DNA of 64,000 nucleotides from JADMIH01 sp035274425. GTDB taxonomy: Bacteria > Chloroflexota > Chloroflexia > QHBQ01 > JADMIH01. Of this stretch, positions 7,514-16,210 are shown one piece after another. Position 1 is the first letter of the stretch. Each line of letters starts with the position of its first letter. Location: assembly GCA_035274425.1 (NCBI GenBank), contig DATEOC010000042.1, positions 1-64,000 of the forward strand. Direction: 5' to 3'. A program made the translations under genes and the position numbers. The notes beneath the pieces are model-generated. The model was not told the DNA's origin and ran no database searches. It saw only the letters and a program-made list of their open reading frames with translations.

Positions 7514-10003
7514 TCATCGCTCGGATGTTATGTTGCAGCCGGGGAAGAAGACGTTAGCGACTATCTTCGACGCCTGTCCCCTGGTGACGTTGTTGCCTGG
7601 CCGGAAGTAAGGGCGATTATCGGGGTTGCATGGCTCGCCGGGGTCACCGCACGGGTATCCAGTTATGACACCATGCACCACGAGTCGCTCTATGTACAGC
7701 CAGAAGGGGCTTCCGGGCGGAACGTCCTCGAATGTCTGGCGGTCAGGCGGGATGTCATCGTTATACCCTGCTGCATTGGACACTATTTTCGATAGCTGTC
7801 CCCTGGTGGCGTTGCTATATGGCCTGAAATAAGGCCACTCGCTGTTGCCGCATGGCTCGTTAGGCCCGCCGCATGGGTAGCCACTCATATAGCCTCTAAA
7901 CGACAGGCGATTGATGTATGGGTAGAACGGGTCTGTGCCTGGGACGTCCTGATAGTACTGCGGGCCAGGCTCCTCGTTGAAGCCCGCGGCATTAGAGACT
8001 ATTTTAGCTATCTGCCCCCTGGTGATGTCATTGCCGGGGCGGAAGGTGCCGTCAGAGTAACCGGAGATGACGCCCTGGCAGGCCAGGCACCGGATGTAAA
8101 TGTAGAAAGGATCATCCGGGGGCACGTCCGTGAAGCTCAACGCGCAGGATGTGGGGATAGGGGACGCCGGGATGCTTGTCTGAGTAGAAGTAGGGGTCGA
8201 TGTAGATGTAGCGGTTGCAGTGCTTGTGGGTGGCGCAGTGGGAGTAGGTATGCTTGGGTCGGTCACAGTGAGGAAGGTCGCTGAGACAGGCCCCCAGCTC
8301 TGGAAACCGCTGTAGCTGTTCACACCACGCCCACGCACGAATATGACGTGCCTGCCCAGCGATAGGCTACCGGTGCTTATCGAAGCCTCTACAGCCTCGG
8401 TAGGCTCGTCGTAAGCGCCGTCGCTCGCGGCCATGCTGATAGGCGTGCCTCCGGCCCAGGGTGGGGTGTCTATATAATACTCGGCGGCGGCCATGTTCTG
8501 ACTATAGAGGTTACCGGTCCACGCGTAATTCATGCTGGCGGTGAGGTTGGAGGAGAAGCCCTGGGTGACAGTCATCGGGTTGGTGGCTACGTTGTTGGCG
8601 TCAGGGCCGCGCGTGGTCAGATAGGGAGTGCGTGCTATCTTGGCGAGGTAGGTGAGCATCCCCTGGTTTTCGTTGTAGATACCCTCTATCTCGCTGTAAT
8701 CAGGGAGGAAGCCGCTGCCACTTAACTCGGTGCTGACGGCAGCTATGCCACGCTCGCCGTATGCCCAGTCAATCGAGCCGCCGTCGACGATATAGAGGCA
8801 TTCAGGAATCGTGCAAGAGTCGTAGCCGTTACCGCCCGCATTGAGAGCGCCCATGTGTGCGCCGATGTTACGCAGCTCGGTGCTGTTGGGTGCAGGGTCC
8901 TCTGTCCAACCCCAGGGATAGAGGTTCACAGGCACAACTGTATGCAGGTTCTGGTAAACACCCGTAGTGGTAATGGGTGCAGGGTCGGTGTTGGCAGGGC
9001 CGCGCTGGTCGGGGATAAGCGAGCTTATCTTTGCCGTGACTGCCTGGTCCTCGTCCTCGGAGTTTGGCGCGGTGCCGTGATAGGTCTGATCGCAAGCGCC
9101 AGATGAAGAGCCGCCGCAGCAGTTCCACAGGAAGGGGAAGTTACGGTTGTTATCTACGCCTGCATGTGAGAAGGCATCGGGAGGCCAGTTGCAGTTGCCG
9201 GCGCTGTTGTTGCCATTCTTGCGGTACATGTACGGCTCATTCTCGCCGGGGGCCTCTACGATGTGGTGACCATCGGGGTTGAACGTTGGCATTACCCAGA
9301 TGTCGTGGTAGTCCACCAGCCAGTGGGCGTCGGCGTTGTTGTTGTAGTTGTCAAGCAGCCAGTTGATATACCGCATGGCTACTTCGGGCGTAGCAATCTC
9401 GCGGGAGTGGATACCCGCATCGAACCAGAAGACCGGCTTGGGTCCGGCTATGTTGCGGTTGGTGATATGGAGTACGTACAGGTCGTAGCCGTTGTTCGGC
9501 TGGGGATTGACGCATTGGCCGGGGTGGGTCTTGCACCACGAGTCGCCTATGTCTATCTTCTCGGCCAGGAGGGGGTAGGCCGCTACTTTCTGGTCGAGGA
9601 AGGTGTATATCTCCTCTACGGTCTTGTAGCCTCCAAAGAAGGTCTCGATCTTCTCAGGGTCGTTGAGTATGGCGGTGTTATGCTGGTCAATCTCGACGCG
9701 GAGGCCGCGAGCGCGCAGGCTGTTGAGGGTGTCGTTATCGCCGAGGATGGTAAGGAAGCCACCTGTGGTGGGTATTTCCTCCGCGCTGAACTCGGTGGCC
9801 AGGCGGTCGCGTTCGGCCCTGTCGCGGAAATAGATTTGCAAGACCAGCACCTTCTGTTCTGAAGTTGAGCTGGCGGTGGTGGTATTGGTAGGCACACCTG
9901 CCTGCGCAGTCGTGGCTACGCCGCTGCCGATCATCAATACAGGCAGTAGGGCGAGAAATGCGGGTATGAGCACTCTTATGCCCGGATTACGTCTGTTCTT
10001 CAT
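7514..10003 (-). CDS. Exported M14 zinc carboxypeptidase with SLH anchor
   Basis: 829 residues: signal peptide (1-36), a propeptide-like region, an M14 catalytic domain at about 125-450, a Thr/Pro linker, and three SLH repeats from about 620. Zinc ligands are H199 and E202 in IHSRE and probably H354 in QNLHTVV; N/R in NNRNFP fits the substrate-binding Arg, and E426 in STELSG is the expected general base. Such enzymes remove C-terminal residues from peptides. The SLH triplet has the same cysteine-bearing inserts (CLACQG, GYPCGG) as the neighbouring surface proteins. It is likely a cell-surface peptidase used on extracellular peptides. Confidence 0.9.
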   Translation of the reverse strand: MKNRRNPGIRVLIPAFLALLPVLMIGSGVATTAQAGVPTNTTTASSTSEQKVLVLQIYFRDRAERDRLATEFSAEEIPTTGGFLTILGDNDTLNSLRARGLRVEIDQHNTAILNDPEKIETFFGGYKTVEEIYTFLDQKVAAYPLLAEKIDIGDSWCKTHPGQCVNPQPNNGYDLYVLHITNRNIAGPKPVFWFDAGIHSREIATPEVAMRYINWLLDNYNNNADAHWLVDYHDIWVMPTFNPDGHHIVEAPGENEPYMYRKNGNNSAGNCNWPPDAFSHAGVDNNRNFPFLWNCCGGSSSGACDQTYHGTAPNSEDEDQAVTAKISSLIPDQRGPANTDPAPITTTGVYQNLHTVVPVNLYPWGWTEDPAPNSTELRNIGAHMGALNAGGNGYDSCTIPECLYIVDGGSIDWAYGERGIAAVSTELSGSGFLPDYSEIEGIYNENQGMLTYLAKIARTPYLTTRGPDANNVATNPMTVTQGFSSNLTASMNYAWTGNLYSQNMAAAEYYIDTPPWAGGTPISMAASDGAYDEPTEAVEASISTGSLSLGRHVIFVRGRGVNSYSGFQSWGPVSATFLTVTDPSIPTPTAPPTSTATATSTSTPTSTQTSIPASPIPTSCALSFTDVPPDDPFYIYIRCLACQGVISGYSDGTFRPGNDITRGQIAKIVSNAAGFNEEPGPQYYQDVPGTDPFYPYINRLSFRGYMSGYPCGGPNEPCGNSEWPYFRPYSNATRGQLSKIVSNAAGYNDDIPPDRQTFEDVPPGSPFWLYIERLVVHGVITGYPCGDPGEPCNPDNRPYFRPGNNVTRGQASKIVANVFFPGCNITSER

Positions 10004-10089
10004 CGACTCTTTACCCCCTATCGTGATGTCTGGCTTCTAAAGCGAAAGATAGCCCCAATGTCGTGTGCGCCCGACCGTTCTGTAATCAT

Positions 10090-10119
10090 AATCTAAGAGA
10101 TAGCATCTCTCGTTGTCAA
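10090..10119 (-). promoter_or_regulatory. Probable promoter of the M14 peptidase gene
   Basis: On the reverse strand TTGACA (10119-10114) is followed after 18 bases by TAGATT (10095-10090), about 90 bases upstream of the start codon. Confidence 0.45.
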
Positions 10120-10150
10120 GGCATGCTAGTTCTTGAGTAAAAGAGAAGAT

Positions 10151-10210
10151 TTAGAACATATCAAATGGAGAGGCGCACGACCGTGCGCCTCTCCATTTGA
10201 TATGTTCTAA
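10151..10210 (-). terminator. 28-bp perfect hairpin terminator of the dioxygenase-like gene
   Basis: Perfect arms 10151-10178 and 10183-10210 with a 4-base loop, just beyond the 3' end of the gene at 10237-11424. The inner stem is GC-rich and the outer part AT-rich. Confidence 0.8.
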
Positions 10211-10236
10211 TAAGGTGGCTCTTGTTAGAGCCTTAT

Positions 10237-11424
10237 CTATTTCTTTACTTGCTCGGCACCTAGCCGCCCAAACAGCACCTCGAAGCGGGTGCCTTTGTAC
10301 TCAGGGTGGTACTCGAAGCGCTGGCGTTCAAAGTATTGCACCAGGTAGCTCTTGCCGTTCTCCTTGCTTACTTCGGTGAAGGGCTGAGACAAGGGGTATC
10401 CGAACTGCGCCAGCCCACCGAGGCTGGTCCAGAAAGCGGCGATGGCCTTGCCACCTTCGCTGTTGTCGCCCAACGTGTGTCCCGTCTGCGAGAACCACTG
10501 CAAGCCGCCGCCCGGATTGCTGATGGCCTTGAAAGGAGCCTCGCTCTGCCTGCCCTGGACGGCGGTTGTACCGAGGAGGCCAAGCAGCACATCCGAGGGG
10601 GGCTGGTTCTGGGGGTGGGACTCGAAGCGCGCTCGCTCGAACCACTGGGTCGAATAGCTCTTGCCGTCGGTAGGTGAAACTTCGTCGCGCACAGCAGTAA
10701 TCGGTAGACCGTTGATGTACAGGCTATCCGCGAAGCTGCGCCCGCCCTGCCACCTATCCCAGAATGCACCTGAGACGGTTATGCCTGTCTCTTTGAAGGT
10801 GTAGCTGCCTGCTGTCTGCGTGGGTGTCGGCTGCGATTGGGGGGCTGTGACATTCAAGACGAAGTTGAAAGTCGCGCTCTTGCCGTCCGCCGTGTCCTGC
10901 ACCTGCATGAGCAGGGCCGAGTTATATATCCCGTCCGAATTGTTGCGTGGTACACCTGGCACGAAGAGTTGTGTGGTGAGGATGGGGCCGTTGGGTGATT
11001 GGACCTTGACGTGTATGTGGACGGTGCGGCCAGGGTATTCTCCGGGGACCACAGTTTCGAGGTGGTAGCGGCCAGACGCATCGGTGTACTGGTGTCCGCG
11101 CATTTTGTAACCGCTGTTGTCGTAAGCGCCGTTGCCGTCGGTCTGCCAGAAGTCGAGCCATGCATTGGCTATGGGCTTGCAATTCTTGTCGTATACGTAG
11201 CCAGTCAGGACGAGCTTAGTCCCTGGCGTGCCCGCTTCGAGCAGCGAGGTGCGCTCAGGCGAGCCGGATTTCCAGTATGGGCCTTCCGTCGCGGCAGGGG
11301 TAATAGTGCCGTTACAAGTGGGTGTCTGGGCTGCTCCTGTCTCGTATGAGCCTAGCATGAGCGCGAAGAGCGACAGTAACGCGAGGCTCGCTATGATGCG
11401 ATTCCTTCTCTTTGTGCTTCCCAT
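10237..11424 (-). CDS. Exported intradiol dioxygenase-like protein with C-terminal repeat module
   Basis: 395 residues: signal peptide (1-33), an intradiol ring-cleavage dioxygenase fold (about 38-195) and a C-terminal region (about 205-393) with two copies of a module ending in WFERARFESHP and YFERQRFEYHP. The four non-haem Fe(III) ligands appear present: Y101 (NGAYD), Y130 (PGEYPGR), H136 and H138 (HIHV). Known relatives open catechol-type rings between the hydroxyls, and exported versions exist. The C-terminal module also occurs in other exported proteins of this bacterial group, and a related part is seen in the protein at 29927-31945. Substrate unknown, possibly lignin- or humus-derived aromatics. 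Confidence 0.8.
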   Translation of the reverse strand: MGSTKRRNRIIASLALLSLFALMLGSYETGAAQTPTCNGTITPAATEGPYWKSGSPERTSLLEAGTPGTKLVLTGYVYDKNCKPIANAWLDFWQTDGNGAYDNSGYKMRGHQYTDASGRYHLETVVPGEYPGRTVHIHVKVQSPNGPILTTQLFVPGVPRNNSDGIYNSALLMQVQDTADGKSATFNFVLNVTAPQSQPTPTQTAGSYTFKETGITVSGAFWDRWQGGRSFADSLYINGLPITAVRDEVSPTDGKSYSTQWFERARFESHPQNQPPSDVLLGLLGTTAVQGRQSEAPFKAISNPGGGLQWFSQTGHTLGDNSEGGKAIAAFWTSLGGLAQFGYPLSQPFTEVSKENGKSYLVQYFERQRFEYHPEYKGTRFEVLFGRLGAEQVKK

Positions 11425-11887
11425 TATTTGTATCCTTTCTCCTTCGATGTTGATCCACTACCATTCTAAGGTGGAAATGTTAGAGGAGGCTGAGAGTAAG
11501 ATTAAAGCATGATTAAAGGTCTCTGTGCAACATTGACGCCCCAACCTGCGTATTTTTATATAATGGTTGGGCTGCGATCTTATCGCTGGACGAAGAACGG
11601 CAGTAGATGATAGATGATAGACAATAGACTGAGAAGAGTAGAAAACGTATCAGATGGGACGAGGACTGTAACTTTATACATGTCATTCCGAACGCAGTGA
11701 GGAATCTCCAAGCTTGGATGTATGGATAGAGCTTTAGATTCTTCGCTTCGCTCAGAATGACATGTAAACAGGTACAGTTTCCGCAGGACGTATTACACAT
11801 CACGTTTCACGCATCACGTCTCACGTCTCACGTCTCACGCATCATTCCGCATTCCGCACTCCGAAATCCGCATTTAGAGGGGGTACT
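11425..11887. other. 463-bp intergenic region with repeats only
   Basis: No convincing gene. It holds a palindromic dispersed element (11679-11764) and, from about 11799 to 11875, heptamer runs of the TCACGCA/TCACGTC and CCGCACT types, ending at the ribosome site GAGGGGG of the VWA gene. The small reverse-strand frame here only translates the repeats. Confidence 0.7.
11679..11764. repeat. Dispersed palindromic element, copy A
   Basis: Begins CATGTCATTCCGAACGCAG and ends in CTCAGAATGACATG. The two ends are imperfect inverted repeats around a variable centre. Related copies lie at 35895-35975 and 55871-55954. Confidence 0.8.
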
Positions 11888-13189
11888 ATGGCAGGCGAGT
11901 TGAACATACAATCTACACTTTCACGGGCGACGGTGCCGATTATGAACGTGCCGCAGCTAGTCTATTGCCTATTGAAGCTGCGCCCCGCCGAGACGGTGGC
12001 TTCTGCCAGGCATCTCCCTATCAATTTATGCCTGGTGCTGGACCGTAGCGGCTCTATGAGCGGCAAGAAGATGGAGAGCTTGCGCGATGCTACCGGCCAC
12101 GTCATTGACATGCTTCAGCCTGACGACTACATCTCCATCATCTTCTTCAGCGGTAAGGTGGAGGTGGCTTTTCCATCTCAGCCTGTGGGTGATGACGCGC
12201 ACAGGGCCGAGCTGAAGGCACGCATCGCTCGCCAGGACGCGGGTGGCAGCACTAACATGGCCCCCGCGATGGAGGCAGGTCTCCTGGAGCTACGCAAGCA
12301 GATGAGCTTCAGTGCTGGCGGCCAGGGTGGGAGCGGCATCGAGATGGTGAACCGGCTGGTGCTCCTCACTGACGGCATCACCGAGAAGGAGAAGCGATGC
12401 CTTGAGCAGGCTGAAGCCGCCGCGAAGCTGAATGTGCCCATAACTGCGCTCGGTATCGGCTCGGACTGGAACGACAAGCTGATGGAGCAGATAGGCAAGA
12501 AGAGTGGCGGTGAGGCCGATTACGTCTCGAATCCCGACAAGATACGCACCCATTTCACACGCACCGTGCAGCAGATGCAGGCAGTGGCTTTACGCCATGC
12601 CATGTTGCGCGTGCGCCCCGCGCTGAACATAGAAGTACGCGCCATCTATCGCGCCCACCCCCTTATCTCTATCCTCAACCCCGATAACGCGCCGGACCGC
12701 ACCGTGCTGGTGCCCCTGGGAGAGATCGAGCGTGGGCACGGGCAGACGTTGATAGTGGAGTTCATCGTGCCGCCGCGCTCAGCTGGTGCGTACAGAATAG
12801 CCCAGGTCGAGGTTGAGTACGATGTGCCCCAGACCGGCTTGACGGGGGAGAGGATGGGTGTGGACGTGTTGCTGAATTACGCGCACGATGCCAGCGCTGT
12901 GCCCCTGCCCGACCCGCAGGTTATGAACCTGGTGGAGAAGACTAGCGCGTTCAAGCTGCAAACCAGGGCGCTCCAAGATTTGGAGGCAGGCAACATCCCC
13001 GCCGCGACTCAGAAGTTGCGTGGCGCGCTCACCCACCTGCTCAACCAGGGCGACACCGAGCTTGCCGCTACAGTGGAGCGTGAGATAGAGAACCTCGAAA
13101 AGGGGCGCGTGATGACCTCCGAAGGGCGCAAGACGATCCGCTTCGAGAGCGGCAAGACCGTACGGTTGGGAGAGACACCGAGTGCGTGA
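11888..13189 (+). CDS. von Willebrand factor A domain protein
   Basis: 433 residues, no signal peptide or membrane segment. The VWA domain spans about residues 44-225 with a complete MIDAS motif (D52-x-S54-x-S56 in LDRSGSMSG, and TDGITEKEK), so it probably binds Mg2+ and a partner protein. The rest is beta-rich with a helical C-terminus (about 355-415) resembling the tail of cytosolic VWA proteins. It lies immediately before an FHA-domain protein, a pairing often seen in bacterial signalling groups. Start ATG at 11888 is preceded by AGAGGGGG. No kinase or phosphatase gene is adjacent. Confidence 0.85.
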   Translation: MAGELNIQSTLSRATVPIMNVPQLVYCLLKLRPAETVASARHLPINLCLVLDRSGSMSGKKMESLRDATGHVIDMLQPDDYISIIFFSGKVEVAFPSQPVGDDAHRAELKARIARQDAGGSTNMAPAMEAGLLELRKQMSFSAGGQGGSGIEMVNRLVLLTDGITEKEKRCLEQAEAAAKLNVPITALGIGSDWNDKLMEQIGKKSGGEADYVSNPDKIRTHFTRTVQQMQAVALRHAMLRVRPALNIEVRAIYRAHPLISILNPDNAPDRTVLVPLGEIERGHGQTLIVEFIVPPRSAGAYRIAQVEVEYDVPQTGLTGERMGVDVLLNYAHDASAVPLPDPQVMNLVEKTSAFKLQTRALQDLEAGNIPAATQKLRGALTHLLNQGDTELAATVEREIENLEKGRVMTSEGRKTIRFESGKTVRLGETPSA

Positions 13190-13360
13190 AACGTGAAACG
13201 TGATGCGTGATTATTAAACGCAAAGACGCAAAGAGGGCAAAGAACGCTAAGATTTTAATGTTTCACCGCAAAGGCGCGAGGGCGCAGAGGTTCTTGGGAA
13301 TTACGAATTACGCTATACTATCACGCATCACGCATCACGCATCACGTTTCACGTTTCAGA
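13183..13360. repeat. Heptamer repeats flanking the VWA/FHA junction
   Basis: GTGAAACGTGAAACGTGATG at the end of the VWA gene is mirrored by ATCACGCATCACGCATCACG followed by TTTCACGTTTCA at 13320-13357, giving a long-range inverted repeat. Between them are CGCAAAGA-type units (13217-13280). Confidence 0.7.
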
Positions 13361-13368
13361 GGGGGTTT

Positions 13369-14019
13369 ATGGCGATATATTGTCCGAATTGTGGTATGGA
13401 GCTGCCCGATGGAGTGGCGTTTTGTGATGCTTGCGGCACGCCTGTGAGGGAGGTGCAGGGATCGCGCTCAGGTGGGTCCGGTGGTAGTGGGAGTGGGCAC
13501 CTGGGGTCGGTGGTATGCCCTGTGTGCGCGGCGGCGGCTCTGCCTGGTGAGGCGTTCTGCGATAATTGCGGGGCGTCACTATTGGCACCAACCACATATG
13601 TATCTCCTTCACAGTCTACAGCCTCAGCATATGATTCTGCTGTGCAGTCGCGGTCCCCGGTCCTTGCTAGCTCAGCATCTACGCGCCCTATGCTGGCTCA
13701 ACTGGTGGTGACATCTCCCCCTCCTCCTGCCACGATTCCACTTCCAGACCGCACAGAGATCATCGTGGGGCGAAGCGACCCGCAGAGCAACAGCTACCCC
13801 GACGTTGACCTGGGGCCATATGGGGGCCTTGACCTGGGGGTGTCGCGCCGCCACTTCCGCCTGACGCGCACCGGCGACCAGTTTTACATCGAAGACCTGG
13901 GCGCGATGAACGGCACCGCCGTCAACACCCAGCGCCTCCCTCCCCACACCCTGCAACCTCTGCGCACGGGTGACCGCATCGCCCTCGGCAAAATGGACCT
14001 CCTCTTCGAGCTTTCCTAA
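13369..14019 (+). CDS. Double zinc-ribbon FHA-domain protein
   Basis: 216 residues from the ATG at 13369, preceded by AGAGGGGG; the longer open frame upstream is repeat sequence. It has two zinc ribbons (CPNCG...CDACG at about 4-26 and CPVC...CDNCG at about 46-68), a Ser/Pro linker, and an FHA domain (about 130-215) with the phosphothreonine-binding features GRSD, SRRH and NGTAVN. FHA domains bind phospho-Thr proteins, so it probably takes part in Ser/Thr kinase signalling. It follows the VWA gene and may be co-transcribed. Confidence 0.85.
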   Translation: MAIYCPNCGMELPDGVAFCDACGTPVREVQGSRSGGSGGSGSGHLGSVVCPVCAAAALPGEAFCDNCGASLLAPTTYVSPSQSTASAYDSAVQSRSPVLASSASTRPMLAQLVVTSPPPPATIPLPDRTEIIVGRSDPQSNSYPDVDLGPYGGLDLGVSRRHFRLTRTGDQFYIEDLGAMNGTAVNTQRLPPHTLQPLRTGDRIALGKMDLLFELS

Positions 14020-14154
14020 GTGACGAAAAAGTGAGATATGTGTTCGTAGGGGCACGGCGCGCCGCAATGGTGTCGCATAAAAAGTGGGCTACTTAAACGA
14101 TGGGCAAGACTCACAGCAGGAAGAGTGGTGCTCGCTCTTCGTGAGATAGTTACC

Positions 14155-15039
14155 TCACGCGTTCCACTGGTAAGCACACTGCTCGCAGGTGCAAAGCGAC
14201 ACGACGCGACTTCGGCTTTCCCTGTGCTTCCTTACTTTATAGAAAGCATAAGTCGCAAGCCCCGCAGCCATAATTGCACCCGGTATAGCAATCGACACCC
14301 AGGTGTTGCCTGTTATGGTATAGAAATAGACCTTGTACACTATACCTAAGAGGATGGCCACACTCAGAAAGAGTAATACGCCGAAGATTGCATACAGGGC
14401 GGGTGGATCACCAATGGCTCTCCCGGTCATGGGGTCCTCTCTCCAGCTGACGACATGCGCCCGATACGTATGACAGTTTGGGCAGTGAACCTTACGAACA
14501 GTGCGCGACCAGGCGGCAGCTCCTATAAGGAGACCGACGCCGACTATCAATACAGCCCAGCCCCAGGACATCTGGAACGGTAGGATAAAGACATTATCGG
14601 GGTCGTTCTCTATTCTTTGCAGCGTCCCTCGCAGGGCGAAGAAGGTGTAACTCATGAGCGCGAGAGATGCGAGTGCAGTGAACCATAGTCCCCGGTACTT
14701 GCCAGTCAGCGCAAGCGCGAGGGAGATACCGGCCAGCACGAGTATTATCATGCCGTCCCCGCGCCCATTGTAAATGTAATTGACACTACCCAGAATAGGC
14801 ACGCTTACCAGTGGAGCAAACACCCCAAGAGCTAATATGATCGCGCCCGCGATAGCAAGATACATGCGCCGCACGTCTTCGATAATGGGGTTGAGATGGG
14901 CTGGTTGTGATGTTGGAAGGAGCTGTGCTGCTATCAGACCTGGAGGGGAAAGCGGTCTACCACACCACATACAGTTCGCTGCCTGTGCGGGGTTACCTCC
15001 TTGGCAATACGGGCAAAGTATATGCGCAGGCTGTTGCAT
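14155..15039 (-). CDS. Zinc-ribbon multi-pass membrane protein, function unknown
   Basis: 294 residues from the ATG at 15039, chosen because GAGGAGGT precedes it; the frame continues upstream to 15105. An N-terminal zinc ribbon (CPYC...CMWCG) is followed by about seven hydrophobic segments, a cytosolic CPNCHTY pair midway, and a C-terminal CTCEQC motif. The last segments and tail resemble the small protein at 542-922. There is no recognisable catalytic site. It is divergent from the ferredoxin-thioredoxin gene. Confidence 0.75.
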   Translation of the reverse strand: MQQPAHILCPYCQGGNPAQAANCMWCGRPLSPPGLIAAQLLPTSQPAHLNPIIEDVRRMYLAIAGAIILALGVFAPLVSVPILGSVNYIYNGRGDGMIILVLAGISLALALTGKYRGLWFTALASLALMSYTFFALRGTLQRIENDPDNVFILPFQMSWGWAVLIVGVGLLIGAAAWSRTVRKVHCPNCHTYRAHVVSWREDPMTGRAIGDPPALYAIFGVLLFLSVAILLGIVYKVYFYTITGNTWVSIAIPGAIMAAGLATYAFYKVRKHRESRSRVVSLCTCEQCAYQWNA

Positions 15040-15147
15040 ACCACCTCCTCTTTTGGCACGTAGTATACAACAAAAGTGCGGGTCATATAGACTCGCACTT
15101 CGCACTTGGCACGTGATATAATTAGTAGTTGGAGGTGGAAATAGATT

Positions 15148-16047
15148 ATGCCTGTATTAGTAAATGCTAAAGCCTGTGTTGACCGCGACCATTGCTTCGC
15201 GGCTGGTGCCTGCCCGTACGGCGCTTTTCTGCATAACCCCTTGAAGCGGACCTGGGAGGTTGACGCTACCATCTGTGGCGATTGCCCTGGCCCTTGCCTC
15301 AACTTCTGCGACCAGGACGCGCTCAGGTGGGGTGACGACCTGGTAGACCTGAGCCTGGTGAAGGCCGAGCTTGAGGGAAGGATGAAGCCGGATGAGGTAG
15401 CCGAGGCGCGCTTGAAGCATAAGAAAGAGGTCAAGGCTGCCCTGGAAGCGGCCAAGAAAAAGAGTGCGGAAGGTGTTATAGAGTTGACCCGCGCTAACTT
15501 CGAGCAGGAAGTATTGAGGGCGGAGTTGCCGGTGGTGGTGGACTGCTGGGCCGACTGGTGTGGGCCTTGCAAGCAGTTCTCCCCCGTGTTCGAGGCCACA
15601 GCCAAACAGTACGAGGGCGTAATCAAGTTCGCCAAGCTGGACACGGACGCCGAGCCTGCGCTGTCGAAGGGGCTGGGCATCTCCGCGCTGCCAACGGTGA
15701 TGATGTTCTACAAAGGGCAACTGGTCAACGTAGCGGAAGGCGCGCTCCCTGCAAGCCAGTTCCAGGGGTGGCTGTACCAGACCCTGGCTGCCATACGCCA
15801 GTACGAGTCCCAGCTAGCAGCCGAGGTCGACGACGCTATCGGCGCGGCCAGCCAGAACCTTTCCTCGATGGACGGGGAGGATGACTATTACGAGGACGAC
15901 CTTCCCGCGCAGTCCCCACCCACTGGAGGCGGAAACGTCATCCTCGATTCCAAGTCTGCCCAGCAACAGCCCCCACCTGCGCGGAATGACACAACCCCAC
16001 CTAATGCCCCTGGCAAGAGGACGGCGAGCGGTCTGTATATACCCTAG
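15148..16047 (+). CDS. Ferredoxin-like / thioredoxin fusion protein
   Basis: 299 residues, no export signal. The N-terminal ~60 residues hold two cysteine clusters: C11-x5-C-x5-CP and a CGDCPGPCLNFC group, resembling a 4Fe-4S ferredoxin with altered spacing. The middle (about 110-220) is a thioredoxin domain with the WCGPC active site and the cis-Pro motif ALPT. The C-terminal ~75 residues are acidic and Pro/Gln-rich and look disordered. The fusion suggests electrons from a ferredoxin-type cluster being passed to a dithiol, or thiol control of an Fe-S centre. Start ATG follows GGAGGTGG. Confidence 0.85.
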   Translation: MPVLVNAKACVDRDHCFAAGACPYGAFLHNPLKRTWEVDATICGDCPGPCLNFCDQDALRWGDDLVDLSLVKAELEGRMKPDEVAEARLKHKKEVKAALEAAKKKSAEGVIELTRANFEQEVLRAELPVVVDCWADWCGPCKQFSPVFEATAKQYEGVIKFAKLDTDAEPALSKGLGISALPTVMMFYKGQLVNVAEGALPASQFQGWLYQTLAAIRQYESQLAAEVDDAIGAASQNLSSMDGEDDYYEDDLPAQSPPTGGGNVILDSKSAQQQPPPARNDTTPPNAPGKRTASGLYIP

Positions 16048-16210
16048 CGATTAGTTCAAGGTTCAAGGTTCAAGGTTCAAAGTAGACGACGCTGAGCACT
16101 TAGCAATCGATTTTGCCCTCGTTTGTCGTCCGTCGCCCGTTGTCCATCATCTATCGTCTATCGTCCGTCATCCTTGTCCCTAATGAGCCATTTTTGGTAC
16201 AATCACTACC

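Noticed and set aside
8855..9862. Forward-strand frames opposite the M14 peptidase
   Set aside because: They are antisense shadows of a well-supported gene with intact zinc ligands.
11513..11803. Small reverse-strand frame
   Set aside because: It translates the palindromic element and heptamer repeats and has no independent support.
13320..13357. CRISPR array
   Set aside because: Direct 7-base repeats without unique spacers of 30 bases or more, and no cas genes.
13207..13368. Longer start for the zinc-ribbon/FHA protein
   Set aside because: The extra residues are encoded by CGCAAAG and TCACGCA repeats; AGAGGGGG before 13369 marks the start.
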